Source: JARRPM01 sp963765545 (GTDB lineage Bacteria; Pseudomonadota; Gammaproteobacteria; Pseudomonadales; Halieaceae). From it: DNA of 64,000 bases. The notes under the pieces were generated by a model. It did not search any database, was not told the DNA's origin, and saw nothing but the letters and a program-made list of their open reading frames with translations. The stretch lies in the NCBI GenBank assembly GCA_963765545.1, contig CAVXWW010000009.1:372001-436000 (forward strand). The letters are read 5' to 3'. Each line of letters opens with the position of its first letter. Position 1 is the first letter of the stretch. Made by a program: the position numbers and the translations under genes. Shown here in pieces: positions 43,254 through 53,180 of this stretch.

Positions 43254-45065
43254 ATGCTAGGGCGTGTTTTTCTTCCTTCATTTGTTCTGTTGCTGTGCTA
43301 TGGTTTTTGGGTAAGCGCCAGCTTCAAAGACATTTCTGCTGGCGTAGCACTGTTCCTGTTTGGCATGTTATGCATGGAACAGGGGTTCAAGGCCTATAGC
43401 GGCGGTGCCCTGCAGCGAACACTTTCGGCCAGCACTGATCGGCTGTGGAAAAGCCTCAGCTTCGGCATTGTCAGTACCACTCTTATGCAGTCGTCATCGC
43501 TGGTTTCAGTGATCACCATCTCCTTCCTCAGTGCCGAGCTTATTGGCCTGAAGCAGGGTATCGGCATTATTTTTGGTGCCAACCTGGGCACTACCACGGG
43601 GGCGTGGATTGTCGCGGGCTTTGGTCTCAAGGTGAAGCTTTCCGCCTATGCCATGCCTATGCTGGTATTCGGGGTGCTATTGTTGATGCAGGCCTCCCGA
43701 AAACTGAAAGGCTTCGGCTGGATACTGGTCGGCATCGGCTTCCTGTTCCTTGGAATTCACTACATGAAAGAAGGCTTTGCCGCCTATTCGGAGCAAATCG
43801 ACCTGACCCAGTACGCCATGACTGGCATCGCCGGGCTCCTGGTATTCACCCTGATCGGAAGCCTGGCCACGGTCGTTATGCAGTCCAGTCACGCTACATT
43901 AACCCTGATCATTACCGCACTGGCTGTAGGCCAGATCAGCTATGAGAACGCCCTGGCCCTTGCTATCGGGGCCAATATTGGTACCACCATCACCGCCATA
44001 TTGGGTGCTGTTGGTGCCAATGTTGCCGGCAAGCGCCTTGCCGGCGCACATCTTATATTCAACGTGGTCACGGGTCTGGTTGCGCTGCTACTGATACAGG
44101 GTCTGGTTGCCGCAGTCGATTTATTGGGTTCCATGCTGGGCATTGCCGCTGATAATCACACCCTGAAGCTCGCCTTGTTCCACACTCTGTTTAACCTGCT
44201 TGGTATCGTGTTGATGCTGCCCCTGGTAAATTCCCTGGTCACCTGGCTGGAGCGACGGTTAAAGGAAGAGAAGGTCATGCGGGACAAACCGCGCTTTCTT
44301 AGCGAAGCTTCCCTGTCTGTGCCGCAGGTGGCACTGCAGGCGGTTACCAAGGAAACCAAACACCTGTTCAGCAACGCGTTTACGCTTATAGCCCATGGCG
44401 TGAGCGTTCGGCGGGCCAGTATCGTAGGCACAGATGACTTACAGTTGCTCGCAGAGCCCCCCGGAAAGATTATTGAATTGGACCTCGATGAGCAATATGA
44501 GCGCATGATCAAGGACATTTATAGCGCCAACATCGAATTCCTGAGCCGGGCGCAGGCCGAGGCGTCCCGCGAGCACGCGGACGCCTACAATGCTCTGCGG
44601 CTCGCCAATATGGATGTGGTGGGTGCTATCAAATCGGTCAAACATCTGCGTAAAAACCTGCTGCAACACATGCGCAGCGACAACCTGGGCCTGCGCCGGG
44701 AATACAATCAATTCAGGATACGTATTGCTGAGGTCCTGCGTTCGCTTGCGGCTGTGCGAGAAACCGAAGACACCGTAGTGGCGCTACTTTCACTAGACCA
44801 GATCAGGGTTGAAATTCTCGATGGTGAAAATCGGGCAGCAAAGGCCGTCGACAGATTAATCCGCGAGGGTCATATCTCTCCCCAGGTGGCTACCTCCCTG
44901 ATCAATGACGGCGCATATGTGAAAGAAGTGATACAGCGCCTGCTCGATATGAGCGAACAACTGCATCGCGCTGAACTGTCCCACGGCGACCCGGTGCACG
45001 ATGAGCTTGCGCTAAAAGCAGAAGAAATTGCTAATATAGCCAAACACGCCGGTTCGGTAAGGTGA
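43254..45065 (+). CDS. Na/Pi cotransporter (NptA/PNaS family) with PhoU-like tail
   Basis: This 603-residue protein has two inverted Na/Pi repeats with the signature QSSS in the first (TLMQSSSLVSVITISF) and QSSH in the second (VVMQSSHATLTLII). Each is followed by a Gly-Ala-Asn-rich helix (FGANLGTTTGAWIV, IGANIGTTITAILG). Residues ~400-600 form a helical PhoU-like domain. It should import phosphate with Na+ across the inner membrane, or export it in some bacteria. GGAGGG lies 12 bases before ATG 43254. The tail domain suggests regulation by phosphate status. A Pho-box-like site lies upstream. Confidence 0.88.
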   Translation: MLGRVFLPSFVLLLCYGFWVSASFKDISAGVALFLFGMLCMEQGFKAYSGGALQRTLSASTDRLWKSLSFGIVSTTLMQSSSLVSVITISFLSAELIGLKQGIGIIFGANLGTTTGAWIVAGFGLKVKLSAYAMPMLVFGVLLLMQASRKLKGFGWILVGIGFLFLGIHYMKEGFAAYSEQIDLTQYAMTGIAGLLVFTLIGSLATVVMQSSHATLTLIITALAVGQISYENALALAIGANIGTTITAILGAVGANVAGKRLAGAHLIFNVVTGLVALLLIQGLVAAVDLLGSMLGIAADNHTLKLALFHTLFNLLGIVLMLPLVNSLVTWLERRLKEEKVMRDKPRFLSEASLSVPQVALQAVTKETKHLFSNAFTLIAHGVSVRRASIVGTDDLQLLAEPPGKIIELDLDEQYERMIKDIYSANIEFLSRAQAEASREHADAYNALRLANMDVVGAIKSVKHLRKNLLQHMRSDNLGLRREYNQFRIRIAEVLRSLAAVRETEDTVVALLSLDQIRVEILDGENRAAKAVDRLIREGHISPQVATSLINDGAYVKEVIQRLLDMSEQLHRAELSHGDPVHDELALKAEEIANIAKHAGSVR

Positions 45066-45089
45066 ACGTGTCCAGTGCAGGATCACACT

Positions 45090-45353
45090 ATGACGAATAC
45101 CAAGCTGCTTGAAAAACTCAGAAACCTGACCCAAAAAGCGGACAAGGTTGATAAAGAACATATCAAGGCCTTGCGCAAGGTTTTACGCAAGCTGAAGAAG
45201 CGCCAGCAAAAGCTGGCAGAAGAACGTCTGGAAACCGATAACGACCAGGATCGGCAGAAAATTGACCAGGAAGTTGAAGTCATTCAGGTTCAGCGTAGTA
45301 ATGGCGTCAGGGTGTATAAGCGGCTTAAGAAAGAGCGGGAAGAGCGCAAATAG
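45090..45353 (+). CDS. small basic coiled-coil protein
   Basis: The 87-residue product is almost all charged helix (KLLEKLRNLTQKADKVDKEH, then ALRKVLRKLKKRQQKLAEER). It has no signal peptide or membrane helix. ATG 45090 is preferred to GTG 45075; CAGGAT lies six bases before it. It follows the Na/Pi gene by 24 bases on the same strand, so co-expression with the transporter is likely. A role as a soluble partner is possible, but no family is recognised. Confidence 0.6.
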   Translation: MTNTKLLEKLRNLTQKADKVDKEHIKALRKVLRKLKKRQQKLAEERLETDNDQDRQKIDQEVEVIQVQRSNGVRVYKRLKKEREERK

Positions 45354-45500
45354 CACTTGCGCCAATTCCCGGGACAGGTTGATAAATGACCCGGTAAGCT
45401 ATCCCCAGAACAGCAGGCTACTTTGCGGGCACAGTTATAGGTGATTGGGCGGGTGTGAGCTGGCAAACGTTTTGCTTGCCCGTGAAGCTGGACCTGTGCT

Positions 45501-47648
45501 TCACCAATAGAACACCAGCCACGTGACACCAAATATCAGTACAAAATTTACCGGGAAATACGCTTTTTTTGCGCTCACTCCCAGCGTCAATTTGTCCAGA
45601 ACAGGATGATCTACAGCGGCCAGAATAGAATGACAGCAAACCCAGATCAGGTTGGTGTACATCAGCAGGTAGAAATACTCCAGGTAGAAGATTTCTTCAC
45701 TGACTATGCGCTGGCGCAGACTGATATGGGACAGTACGACAACAAAAAATATGCTGGTGCATATGCCGATGTCGAACCCTACTCCTGTGCGCATAAATTC
45801 AAGCCGGTTTTTGTCACGCGTCGAGATCAACAGTGTAATAAACGCGATGGTCAGTGCTATCGCCAGCGGTGTGAGGTTGGATATTACCGAGTGAATGAAT
45901 GCTTTTTCCATTTCCACCGAGAAGTACAATTCAGGCATCGCTTCAACTTTGAGGCTCGGGTCCGTACCAAAGGTTACATTGTGACGCCAGGGCCGAAGTT
46001 CAAAAAATGTGTTCTCGATGCGCCAGCCCAGCAGGAAGGCATCCGGGCTCAGCCCCGGTAAACTTGACGGTGACAGGTAGGGATAAGATTCGGTATCCGG
46101 CACCAGTAGTACATTCTCAGCGGTGTCACGGGAAAATATGCCTACACCGAACACATCTTTCATCAGCGGGTATCGAGCATAATGGTGGCTGAATCGCCAC
46201 TCGCCGGAAAACTGCCAGCGTATCAACTCGGTATTGCCTGTGCGGTGAATAAAGGGTTCGCTAATTTGCACGCGGGCAGCACCCGGGAGGACGATGCCCC
46301 GATCCAGCTCGGGCACCTCGTCGAGATCGAACTTCTGCCATATGGCTCCTACCACGCGGAGGTCGTTACTGCCCAGAAAGCGCATCGACTCTATATAGAT
46401 GCCAGTAGGTATAATTATGGGGGGCTCAGTCAGGTGCTCCAGTGCGCGTTGCTGATAGTCTCTGATTTCTTTGGCTACTGCCTGACTGCTGCTGACCGCG
46501 AAGACCTCGCGGTCATTGTCGCTGGAGTAGTTCATCGCTATGCGCCATACCTGGAAGGTGCCGACCAACAGAACCAGGCTGAGGAGAATTGCTGTGGGCC
46601 AGCTGATGACTGCTCCTGGGCCTGGTGGTACGACCTGGCGGAGCACCAGGATAGTGCCCAGCAATAACACGGTCCCCAGCGTGATATACATTAGCCGGTG
46701 TCGCAGTGCTGAAGTGCGGGGCTCCACTTCTGCATCGGCGAAATTGCCCAGAAGATGCCAGGGAGTACCGGTAATCGGAGCGACACTTACCCACTGAGCG
46801 GTCCCGTCAGAGGTGTCGTAGAGCTTTTCGACGCCGCTCTCTTTACCCCGGATAAGCTCGCGCAAGCGCTCAAGCGCCGGGTCCTGTGTCCAGCGCGAAC
46901 TTGCAAACAGCGTTTCGCTATCAAATACCCGGGAGTGTGTCGGGCTGTAAAGATACAGGCCCTCGCTGGTGACGATCTCTGCATAGCTTGTCCCGCCCAG
47001 GCCGACGGTCTTGGTGATGTCGCCAATTGCGTCGATGCTGACATCAATCGTCACTACCGCTATGGGTATGCGGCTGCCCGTAGCGTCCTCTTGATACACC
47101 ACCGCTGAGTAGGTTGTCATCAGAATGTCGCCCACGGAGTCGTCAAAATACGGTGTGCTCCAGCGCGGCCCCGATGCCATTGCTTCGACAAACCACTCCT
47201 GTTCATCCAGGGTGTAGTCATAGCTGTCTTCTATGTACAGAAACTCCAGAGAACCGCCACTCTTGCTGTAATAAGGTGCATAGAGCCTCCGTTCGCTATC
47301 AAAGGCATATGGGGCAAAGGCGATGGCGGCACCATAGAAAATCGGATCCAGGTTCAACATCTCGGCCAGAGCCGCCTTGTGGTCGTCCTCGCTGTAGCTA
47401 CCGTCCGATATGGCCGCGGCCAGAGACTCCGCTTCCCGCTCAACATTTCGAAATAGTTGCGCCATATCCCTGGCGGCGCGCTCCGTGCCGGTCTGATACT
47501 TGCCCTTGTACTGTGCCTGCAGTTGTTGCTGCAAGTTCCAGTACTCCATGGCATTCACCGCTATTAATCCCAGACCAAGCAGCACCAGGCCAGGGCGCAG
47601 CAGTGCGAGAAGCAGCTTCAAAGGGTTCTTGACGTACTGATTTGTCAT
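45501..47648 (-). CDS. Cache sensor fused to a pentameric ligand-gated ion channel-like module
   Basis: This 715-residue membrane protein has a helix at ~14-33, a periplasmic dCache domain (~40-305, with EWFVEAMASGPRWSTPYFDD), two helices (~318-338, ~349-371), a beta-rich domain (~411-583) and four C-terminal helices (~584-608, 622-641, 651-678, 695-714). The last parts align with the proton-gated channel GLIC: PTGIYIES with NTGIYLIE, RYPLMKD with RYPFDSQ, FLLGWRIEN with FLTGWDIES, SHISLRQ with the M2-M3 region, and AYFPVNFVLI with IAFPVVFLLA. The Pro of the Pro-loop is kept. The dCache amino-acid motif lacks its Arg. Ligand and ion are unknown. Confidence 0.65.
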   Translation of the reverse strand: MTNQYVKNPLKLLLALLRPGLVLLGLGLIAVNAMEYWNLQQQLQAQYKGKYQTGTERAARDMAQLFRNVEREAESLAAAISDGSYSEDDHKAALAEMLNLDPIFYGAAIAFAPYAFDSERRLYAPYYSKSGGSLEFLYIEDSYDYTLDEQEWFVEAMASGPRWSTPYFDDSVGDILMTTYSAVVYQEDATGSRIPIAVVTIDVSIDAIGDITKTVGLGGTSYAEIVTSEGLYLYSPTHSRVFDSETLFASSRWTQDPALERLRELIRGKESGVEKLYDTSDGTAQWVSVAPITGTPWHLLGNFADAEVEPRTSALRHRLMYITLGTVLLLGTILVLRQVVPPGPGAVISWPTAILLSLVLLVGTFQVWRIAMNYSSDNDREVFAVSSSQAVAKEIRDYQQRALEHLTEPPIIIPTGIYIESMRFLGSNDLRVVGAIWQKFDLDEVPELDRGIVLPGAARVQISEPFIHRTGNTELIRWQFSGEWRFSHHYARYPLMKDVFGVGIFSRDTAENVLLVPDTESYPYLSPSSLPGLSPDAFLLGWRIENTFFELRPWRHNVTFGTDPSLKVEAMPELYFSVEMEKAFIHSVISNLTPLAIALTIAFITLLISTRDKNRLEFMRTGVGFDIGICTSIFFVVVLSHISLRQRIVSEEIFYLEYFYLLMYTNLIWVCCHSILAAVDHPVLDKLTLGVSAKKAYFPVNFVLIFGVTWLVFYW

Positions 47649-47832
47649 TGATTCGGCCGTTGGTGAAATTTTGATGTATCTGACAGGATGACATGATAGC
47701 GCCTACCGGGTCGCCATGTAATTGACCTGGTAAGCAACATGTTAGAAAAGCCTCCGAGAGTTTATCTGCCTTGGCGATTCCGGTGCAACTTAGTTAGTAA
47801 ACCAGGCAAATTGTTCCGGGAACACCTGCCGG

Positions 47833-48696
47833 CTAGGGCTGGGCGACGTCCAGCCAATAGCCTCCCTGTGCCAGACGCTTCACGTGCCCTGCTGTTGGAG
47901 TGGCAAAGTGAGTCCCGATGACGAGAACCGGCGTGTCTGCATAGCTCTCAAGTAACGCCTCTCTGGTAGCGCGAGCCTGGTTCTGGTCGTAATCGGCTGA
48001 ACTGCACCAGTCGGTGCGGGTCATCTGGCAGGGGTGGTGAATCCAGTCGCCAGTGATCAATGCTTTTTGTCCTTCTGATTCGATGTGGATGCTGACATGC
48101 CCCGGGGTATGCCCCGGTGTAGGCTTGAGTCGCACCCCCTCACAGACCTTGTGCTCCCAGTCGATGAGATCCACCAGGCCTGCTTCAAACACCGGGCGCA
48201 CGGAATCATTCAATAACTCGTCCTGGCTCGGGTCGTCATCCGTGTTATCCCAGTATTGCCATTCCTTCTCCGCCAGCAGGTAGCGGGCATTGGGAAATGT
48301 AGGCACCCAGTTGTTCTCCACCAGCATCGTGTTCCACCCCACGTGGTCTACATGGAGATGAGTACACAGCACGGTATCAATGGAATTTCGCGGGTAGCCC
48401 GCAGATTCCAGATCTTGCAAAAATGAGGTTTGCAGATTTGACCATGCGGGAATAGAGCGCTGCTTGTCGTTGCCAATGCAGGTGTCGATGATGATCCTTC
48501 GCTGGCCGGTATCCACTACCAGTGCGTGAATGCTCATAATCAGGTTACCATCTGCATCCATAAAATGGGGCCTCAGCCACTCGATCGGTTGGCATGCCTC
48601 CCGGGTTGCGTCAGGCAGAATAAATCGGGTTCCCCCCGCAAGCTCCATCTCCATTATGCGGGTGATTTTGATCTTGCCTACCTGCCATTGGCTCAT
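47833..48696 (-). CDS. MBL-fold hydrolase, N-acyl homoserine lactonase-like
   Basis: This 287-residue metallo-beta-lactamase-fold enzyme has the dinuclear zinc motif CTHLHVDHVGWN, then TPGHTPGHVSIH, TGDWIHHP, and a final His in IGTHFATPTAG. The arrangement and N-terminal strands (IKITRIMEME) resemble quorum-quenching lactonases and related esterases, but no lactone-specific residue can be confirmed. The start at 48696 (MSQWQVGKIKIT) is likely; an upstream ATG at 48747 would add 17 residues with no conserved match. It is cytosolic and divergent from the carboxylic acid reductase gene, with 187 bases between. Confidence 0.8.
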   Translation of the reverse strand: MSQWQVGKIKITRIMEMELAGGTRFILPDATREACQPIEWLRPHFMDADGNLIMSIHALVVDTGQRRIIIDTCIGNDKQRSIPAWSNLQTSFLQDLESAGYPRNSIDTVLCTHLHVDHVGWNTMLVENNWVPTFPNARYLLAEKEWQYWDNTDDDPSQDELLNDSVRPVFEAGLVDLIDWEHKVCEGVRLKPTPGHTPGHVSIHIESEGQKALITGDWIHHPCQMTRTDWCSSADYDQNQARATREALLESYADTPVLVIGTHFATPTAGHVKRLAQGGYWLDVAQP

Positions 48697-48883
48697 AGAT
48701 GCGTACTTCGCTGGTTGTGATGAGAAGTCTGAAGCATGCCACACCATGTGTATCAGGTGTGAATAATCAAGTACCCGTTTGAATGAGCTCGCTGAGTAGC
48801 GGGCAGTACCAAACTGGTTGACTTTTGATCAATGTGCGGACAGTTTTACGGAGTGAACATTCATCCATTTCGGAGAACAGCCC

Positions 48884-51800
48884 ATGAAAAGTAGTGAGAA
48901 AATTTTAGGCGACAGCGCATTCCTGGAGCGCGTGACTACCATGCTGACTACTGACCCGCAGCTGATGGGCATGGTTCCAGACAAGGCGGTGCATGCCGCC
49001 TGCAACAGGGGCGATCTGGCCACTGAAGAATCTGTCGATGTATTGCTGGCTGGTTATGCCGAGCGACCTGCCATGGGTATGCGAGACTATGAGCTTGCAG
49101 CGGACCCCGAAACAGGCAGGAAGCACCGACAGTATTTGCCGTCATTCAGCACAGTGAGTTACGGTGATTTCCGGCGACAGGTTCAGTCAATTGCCAATGC
49201 CTGGCGTCACGAGCCAGCAATGGCAGTGAGGCCGGATGAGTTTGTTTGTATTATCGGTTTCACCAGCATTGATTATGCGGCTATAGACCTGGGGTGCCTG
49301 TATGCCCAGGCTGTTTCGGTACCACTACAAAGCACCACATCGGGAACTGATTTTGCCGAGATTTTTGCCAATGTCGAGCCCGTGGCTGTCGCTGCGACCA
49401 TCGCTGACCTGGTTGTTGCGGCGGAACGTACCGCGGCGCAGGGCGGGGTGCGTAGCCTGATAGCTTTCGACTTTGACGAGAGAGACGATAGCGACCGCGA
49501 ATTATTCGAACAGGCCCAGGCAATTCTTTCAGACGCCGGCAGCCAGACCCTGCTGCTCACGCTGGATGACGTGCAGAAAGCCGGGTCCGGATTTGAATGG
49601 CAGGCGCTGCCAGCTCATCCCGAAGGTCTGGATCGTATGGCAACAATTCTGCATTCTTCGGGATCAACCGGTAAGCCGAAGGGCGCGATGATAACTGCAG
49701 CGGCCATTCGTCATTGGTGGCTGGAGGAGCCGGATTCATACCCGACTGTATCTGTGATGTTTATGCCGCTTAATCATGGCATGGGCAAACTTGCCTTAAC
49801 CTACATACTGCGCAAGGGCAGCCTGGCCTACTTTACCGTCAAACCTGATATGTCGACTTTGTTTGAAGATTTTCGGTTGGCGCGCCCCACGATGTTGTAC
49901 TTCTTTCCCCGGGTGTTTGAACTGATTTACCAGTATTACCAGAATGAAGTCGCCAGCCGGGTAAGCTCCGGTAGTGATAAAGAAGAGGCTTCCAGGCAGG
50001 TAAAAGAGGAAATGCGTTTTACCTATATGGGTGATCGCCTGGTGACAGGGCTGGTGGGGTCGGCGCCAACCCCGCCGGCTATCAAAGAGTTCATTGTTGA
50101 TTGCTTTCAGATACCACTCAGGGAGGGTTACGGAAACACCGAGGCCGGATCAGGGTCAGTGACCATGGACGATATGATTCAGCGCCCCAACGTCATTGAC
50201 TACAAATTGATTGATGTGCCGGAGCTTGGCTATTTTACCACTGACAAACCTTACCCCCGCGGAGAGCTATGTTACAAAAGCCGGTTCGGGATTAAAGGGT
50301 ATTACAAAGACCCTGAAGCGACGGCCGGCCTGTATGACGAGGAAGGCTTCAGCATGACAGGCGATATAGTGGAAGAGCGAGGCGCCGATCATGTGGTCCT
50401 TATTGATCGGCGCAAGGATGTATTGAAGCTCTCCCAGGGTGAGTATGTCGCGGTGGGCCCGCTGGGCACCGTATTTGAAGCCGGTAGTGCCATTATTCAT
50501 CAGGTGTATTTGTATGGTAATTCCAATCGCGCCTATTTGCTGGCCGTAGTGGTTCCAGATAGTACCGCGCTGACAGCTGCGCTGGGTGAAAACGCCACTG
50601 AGGAGGAAATCAAGAAACTCATTCGAAAGGAGATGCAGGCGACAGCACGTGAGCAGCAACTCAAGAGCTTTGAAGTTCCCCGCGACCTCATCATAGAACG
50701 GGTGCCATTTAGTGTGGAGAATGGCCTCCTTTCCAGTGTGCGTAAGCGACTGAGACCACAGTTGAAGTTGAAGTACAGTGACCGCCTGGAAGACATGTAC
50801 CTCATGCACGAACGAAAACAGCAGGAGAGCATTGCGGAGCTCAAACAGGCAGATAGCACGCTGTCGATATTCGACAGGCTGCTGAAACTGGCTGCAATTG
50901 AGCTCGGCCTGGAGCAGGTTGATGGCTCCCAGCCGCATACCTTCGCAGAGCTGGGTGGCGACTCCTTAAGCGCTGTGTCCTTCTCATTGGCGATAGAAGG
51001 TGTATTCGGTGTCAGTATCCCCGGGGATAGTATTCTCAGTCCAACTGGCAATATGCGGAAATGGGCGAGTCAAATTGAAGCGCAACTTAACGACAGCAGC
51101 GATAGGCCAGGATTTGATAAAGTTCACGGTAAAGGCGCTACCGAGATAGGCGCTGCTGATTTGAAGCTGGAGAAATTCCTTGATGGCGAAACGCTGGAGG
51201 CAGCGAGTAGTGCTCAGCCTGTTGACGATGAGGACCGGGTTGTTCTGCTTACCGGTGCCAATGGTTTTCTTGGCCGGGAAGTGTGCATTCAGTGGATGCA
51301 AAAGCTCGCTGCAACTGACGGCAAGCTCATCTGCATTGTTCGGGCGGAGGATGACGCCCGGGCCAGGCGGCGCATGGATCAGGTATTCGCCGATGCCGAT
51401 CCCGAATTAAGGCGTTTGTACCATCACCTGGCGGACGCGCACCTTGAGGTGCTGGCCGGTGACACGAGTGAAAAATACCTGGGCTTTTCGGAGCAGCGGT
51501 TTGCGCAATTGGCAGGCGAAGTCAGCCGTATCTGTCATGTAGCCGCACTGGTCAATCACCGCTTACCATATCAGCACCTGTTTGGACCTAATGTTGTGGG
51601 CACCGCAGAAATTATCCGCCTGGCAGCAACCTCGAAAATAAAGCCCATTGATTTTGTCTCGACAGAAGCCGTCATTCCTCTTCTGGAACCTGCCGCAGAA
51701 GGCAATGAGACTGCGCTGCCCCGCGAACGTATAACACTCGTTGAAAGCTACGCCGCCGGCTACGCCGCCAGCAAATGGGCCGCGGAGATTTTGCTGCGAA

Positions 51801-52426
51801 ACGCTACTCGGCAATTGGGCGTGCCGGTGAATATTCTGCGAGGCAATATGATGCTGGCGCATCAACGTTTTGAGCGCCAGATTAACGCGGCGGATATGTT
51901 TACCCGTTTGCTGTATAGCGTTGTTGTTACCGGTCTTGCACCATATTCTTTCTACTCTCAGGCCGAGGACGGCTCCAGGCAACCCAATCACTACGACGGT
52001 CTACCCGTTGATGTTGTTGCTGCCTCTGTGGTAGCCGCTGCAATTTCGAGTCACCACAGTTGCCGCGCGTTTAATATCTGTAACTACCATCACAGCGATG
52101 GCTGTTCCCTGGATGCATTTATCGACTGGATTGAATCGTACGGTTATACCGTGGTGCGCATGGCTGATTACCAGGCCTGGTTTGAGCGATTCAAGGACAA
52201 GTTGAAGACATTGCCTGAAGACAAAAAGCCACACTCTGCACTGGAAGTACTGGGAGCCTACCAGCAACAGGCCCAGCTGGATTCAGAGTTGAAAATTGAT
52301 TGTGACAATTTCAAGGTGCTTGTGTCCGGGGTATACGGCGACAGCGGGCTGCCTCATATCGACGAGAAGTTCATCCACAAATGCCTGAATGACATGAGGC
52401 TACTGGGGCTGATGACTGCACCGTGA
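48884..52426 (+). CDS. car: carboxylic acid reductase (A-T-R architecture)
   Basis: This 1180-residue protein has an adenylation domain (P-loop HSSGSTGKPKGAMI near residue 260, GYGNTEAGS near 415, and TGDIVEERG), a carrier domain with the phosphopantetheine Ser694 in LGGDSLSAVSF, and a thioester reductase domain (GANGFLGREVC near 790, with YAASKWAAE for the catalytic Tyr/Lys). It would activate an acid with ATP, load it on the carrier arm and reduce it to an aldehyde with NADPH. The size and order match CAR of actinobacteria and some marine proteobacteria. It needs a phosphopantetheinyl transferase elsewhere in the genome. Good ribosome site GGAG before ATG 48884. Confidence 0.92.
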   Translation: MKSSEKILGDSAFLERVTTMLTTDPQLMGMVPDKAVHAACNRGDLATEESVDVLLAGYAERPAMGMRDYELAADPETGRKHRQYLPSFSTVSYGDFRRQVQSIANAWRHEPAMAVRPDEFVCIIGFTSIDYAAIDLGCLYAQAVSVPLQSTTSGTDFAEIFANVEPVAVAATIADLVVAAERTAAQGGVRSLIAFDFDERDDSDRELFEQAQAILSDAGSQTLLLTLDDVQKAGSGFEWQALPAHPEGLDRMATILHSSGSTGKPKGAMITAAAIRHWWLEEPDSYPTVSVMFMPLNHGMGKLALTYILRKGSLAYFTVKPDMSTLFEDFRLARPTMLYFFPRVFELIYQYYQNEVASRVSSGSDKEEASRQVKEEMRFTYMGDRLVTGLVGSAPTPPAIKEFIVDCFQIPLREGYGNTEAGSGSVTMDDMIQRPNVIDYKLIDVPELGYFTTDKPYPRGELCYKSRFGIKGYYKDPEATAGLYDEEGFSMTGDIVEERGADHVVLIDRRKDVLKLSQGEYVAVGPLGTVFEAGSAIIHQVYLYGNSNRAYLLAVVVPDSTALTAALGENATEEEIKKLIRKEMQATAREQQLKSFEVPRDLIIERVPFSVENGLLSSVRKRLRPQLKLKYSDRLEDMYLMHERKQQESIAELKQADSTLSIFDRLLKLAAIELGLEQVDGSQPHTFAELGGDSLSAVSFSLAIEGVFGVSIPGDSILSPTGNMRKWASQIEAQLNDSSDRPGFDKVHGKGATEIGAADLKLEKFLDGETLEAASSAQPVDDEDRVVLLTGANGFLGREVCIQWMQKLAATDGKLICIVRAEDDARARRRMDQVFADADPELRRLYHHLADAHLEVLAGDTSEKYLGFSEQRFAQLAGEVSRICHVAALVNHRLPYQHLFGPNVVGTAEIIRLAATSKIKPIDFVSTEAVIPLLEPAAEGNETALPRERITLVESYAAGYAASKWAAEILLRNATRQLGVPVNILRGNMMLAHQRFERQINAADMFTRLLYSVVVTGLAPYSFYSQAEDGSRQPNHYDGLPVDVVAASVVAAAISSHHSCRAFNICNYHHSDGCSLDAFIDWIESYGYTVVRMADYQAWFERFKDKLKTLPEDKKPHSALEVLGAYQQQAQLDSELKIDCDNFKVLVSGVYGDSGLPHIDEKFIHKCLNDMRLLGLMTAP

Positions 52427-52827
52427 TAAGCGGAATCGGTGTTTCCGGGTTAACTGGCAGTGATTGGTAGAATCACTGCAGAGCCCGCCCCGCTTTATCG
52501 GGTATGAATACTCAAAAACGTCACTGGTTTGAATCAGGTATAAGCAGCTACGCTGTTTACTTGTGCTTTGCTGCCCGTTCCAATCTGACCAATTCGGCCC
52601 GCCTGGTCTAATCGATGAAAAAACCAGTCAGGCCTGACCGGTGAAATTGCCGTAATTCAGTCAAGCATCAAAGGCGGACAGTGAGTTCGACGCCGCATGA
52701 GGGCAGGGCGGTTACCTGGGCCCCCTGACTTGATTGCTCAGGCCCCAGGGGGTTAACTTGTCTGCACCTGCTGGAGAGTATCCAGGGGGAGGTGATATTG
52801 CGTGGCAGCGGGAGATTGTCTTTAGTA
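52427..52827. other. intergenic region after car with two hairpins
   Basis: The 401 bases hold no convincing gene. A perfect 9-bp inverted repeat with a 5-base loop (GCAGTGATT, GGTAG, AATCACTGC) lies at 52457-52479, and a longer imperfect GC-rich one (CCTGGG... to ...CCAGGG) at 52715-52750. Neither is followed by a T-run. The first may act as a weak terminator or RNA-stability element for car. Confidence 0.5.
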
Positions 52828-53097
52828 ATGAATTCGCAGATTGTAATTGGGATTGTAGTGCTGGTGGCAGTTGCTGCTCATATCGCTCTCTACCGCTGGG
52901 TGAGATTCAAGATTCAGGAGGGTGTTATTCTGCAGTTTCTGCGCGATGCAGGAGAGAGCGGCGCTCCTGATCACCATCACGTGGATGAGATAGCCGCTCA
53001 TACAGAATTACCCGCAGAGCGTGTTGAACAGGTCTGCCGGAAAAGTGTGGAGATTCAATCTGATCCGCAGGTTGAGAATAGCTGGCGTGCCAATTGA
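52828..53097 (+). CDS. small membrane protein with a winged-helix-like domain
   Basis: The 89-residue product has an N-terminal membrane helix (IVIGIVVLVAVAAHIALYRW), then a compact helical domain (GVILQFLRDAGESG, VDEIAAHTELPAERVEQVCR) with the rhythm of a winged helix. ATG 52828 is the most likely start. A membrane-anchored DNA-binding-like domain of under 70 residues is unusual; it may instead bind protein. It stands alone, with the next gene on the opposite strand. Confidence 0.55.
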   Translation: MNSQIVIGIVVLVAVAAHIALYRWVRFKIQEGVILQFLRDAGESGAPDHHHVDEIAAHTELPAERVEQVCRKSVEIQSDPQVENSWRAN

Positions 53098-53180
53098 GTC
53101 AGGGCAAGATCACCAGGCATCTTTAAACCCCCCTGAACCGGGCACTGTGCGCGTCATCGATGGCCCCCCGGAATCGCTAT

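Noticed and set aside
50267..50938. 223-codon minus-strand frame
   Set aside because: It is antisense to the car adenylation domain.
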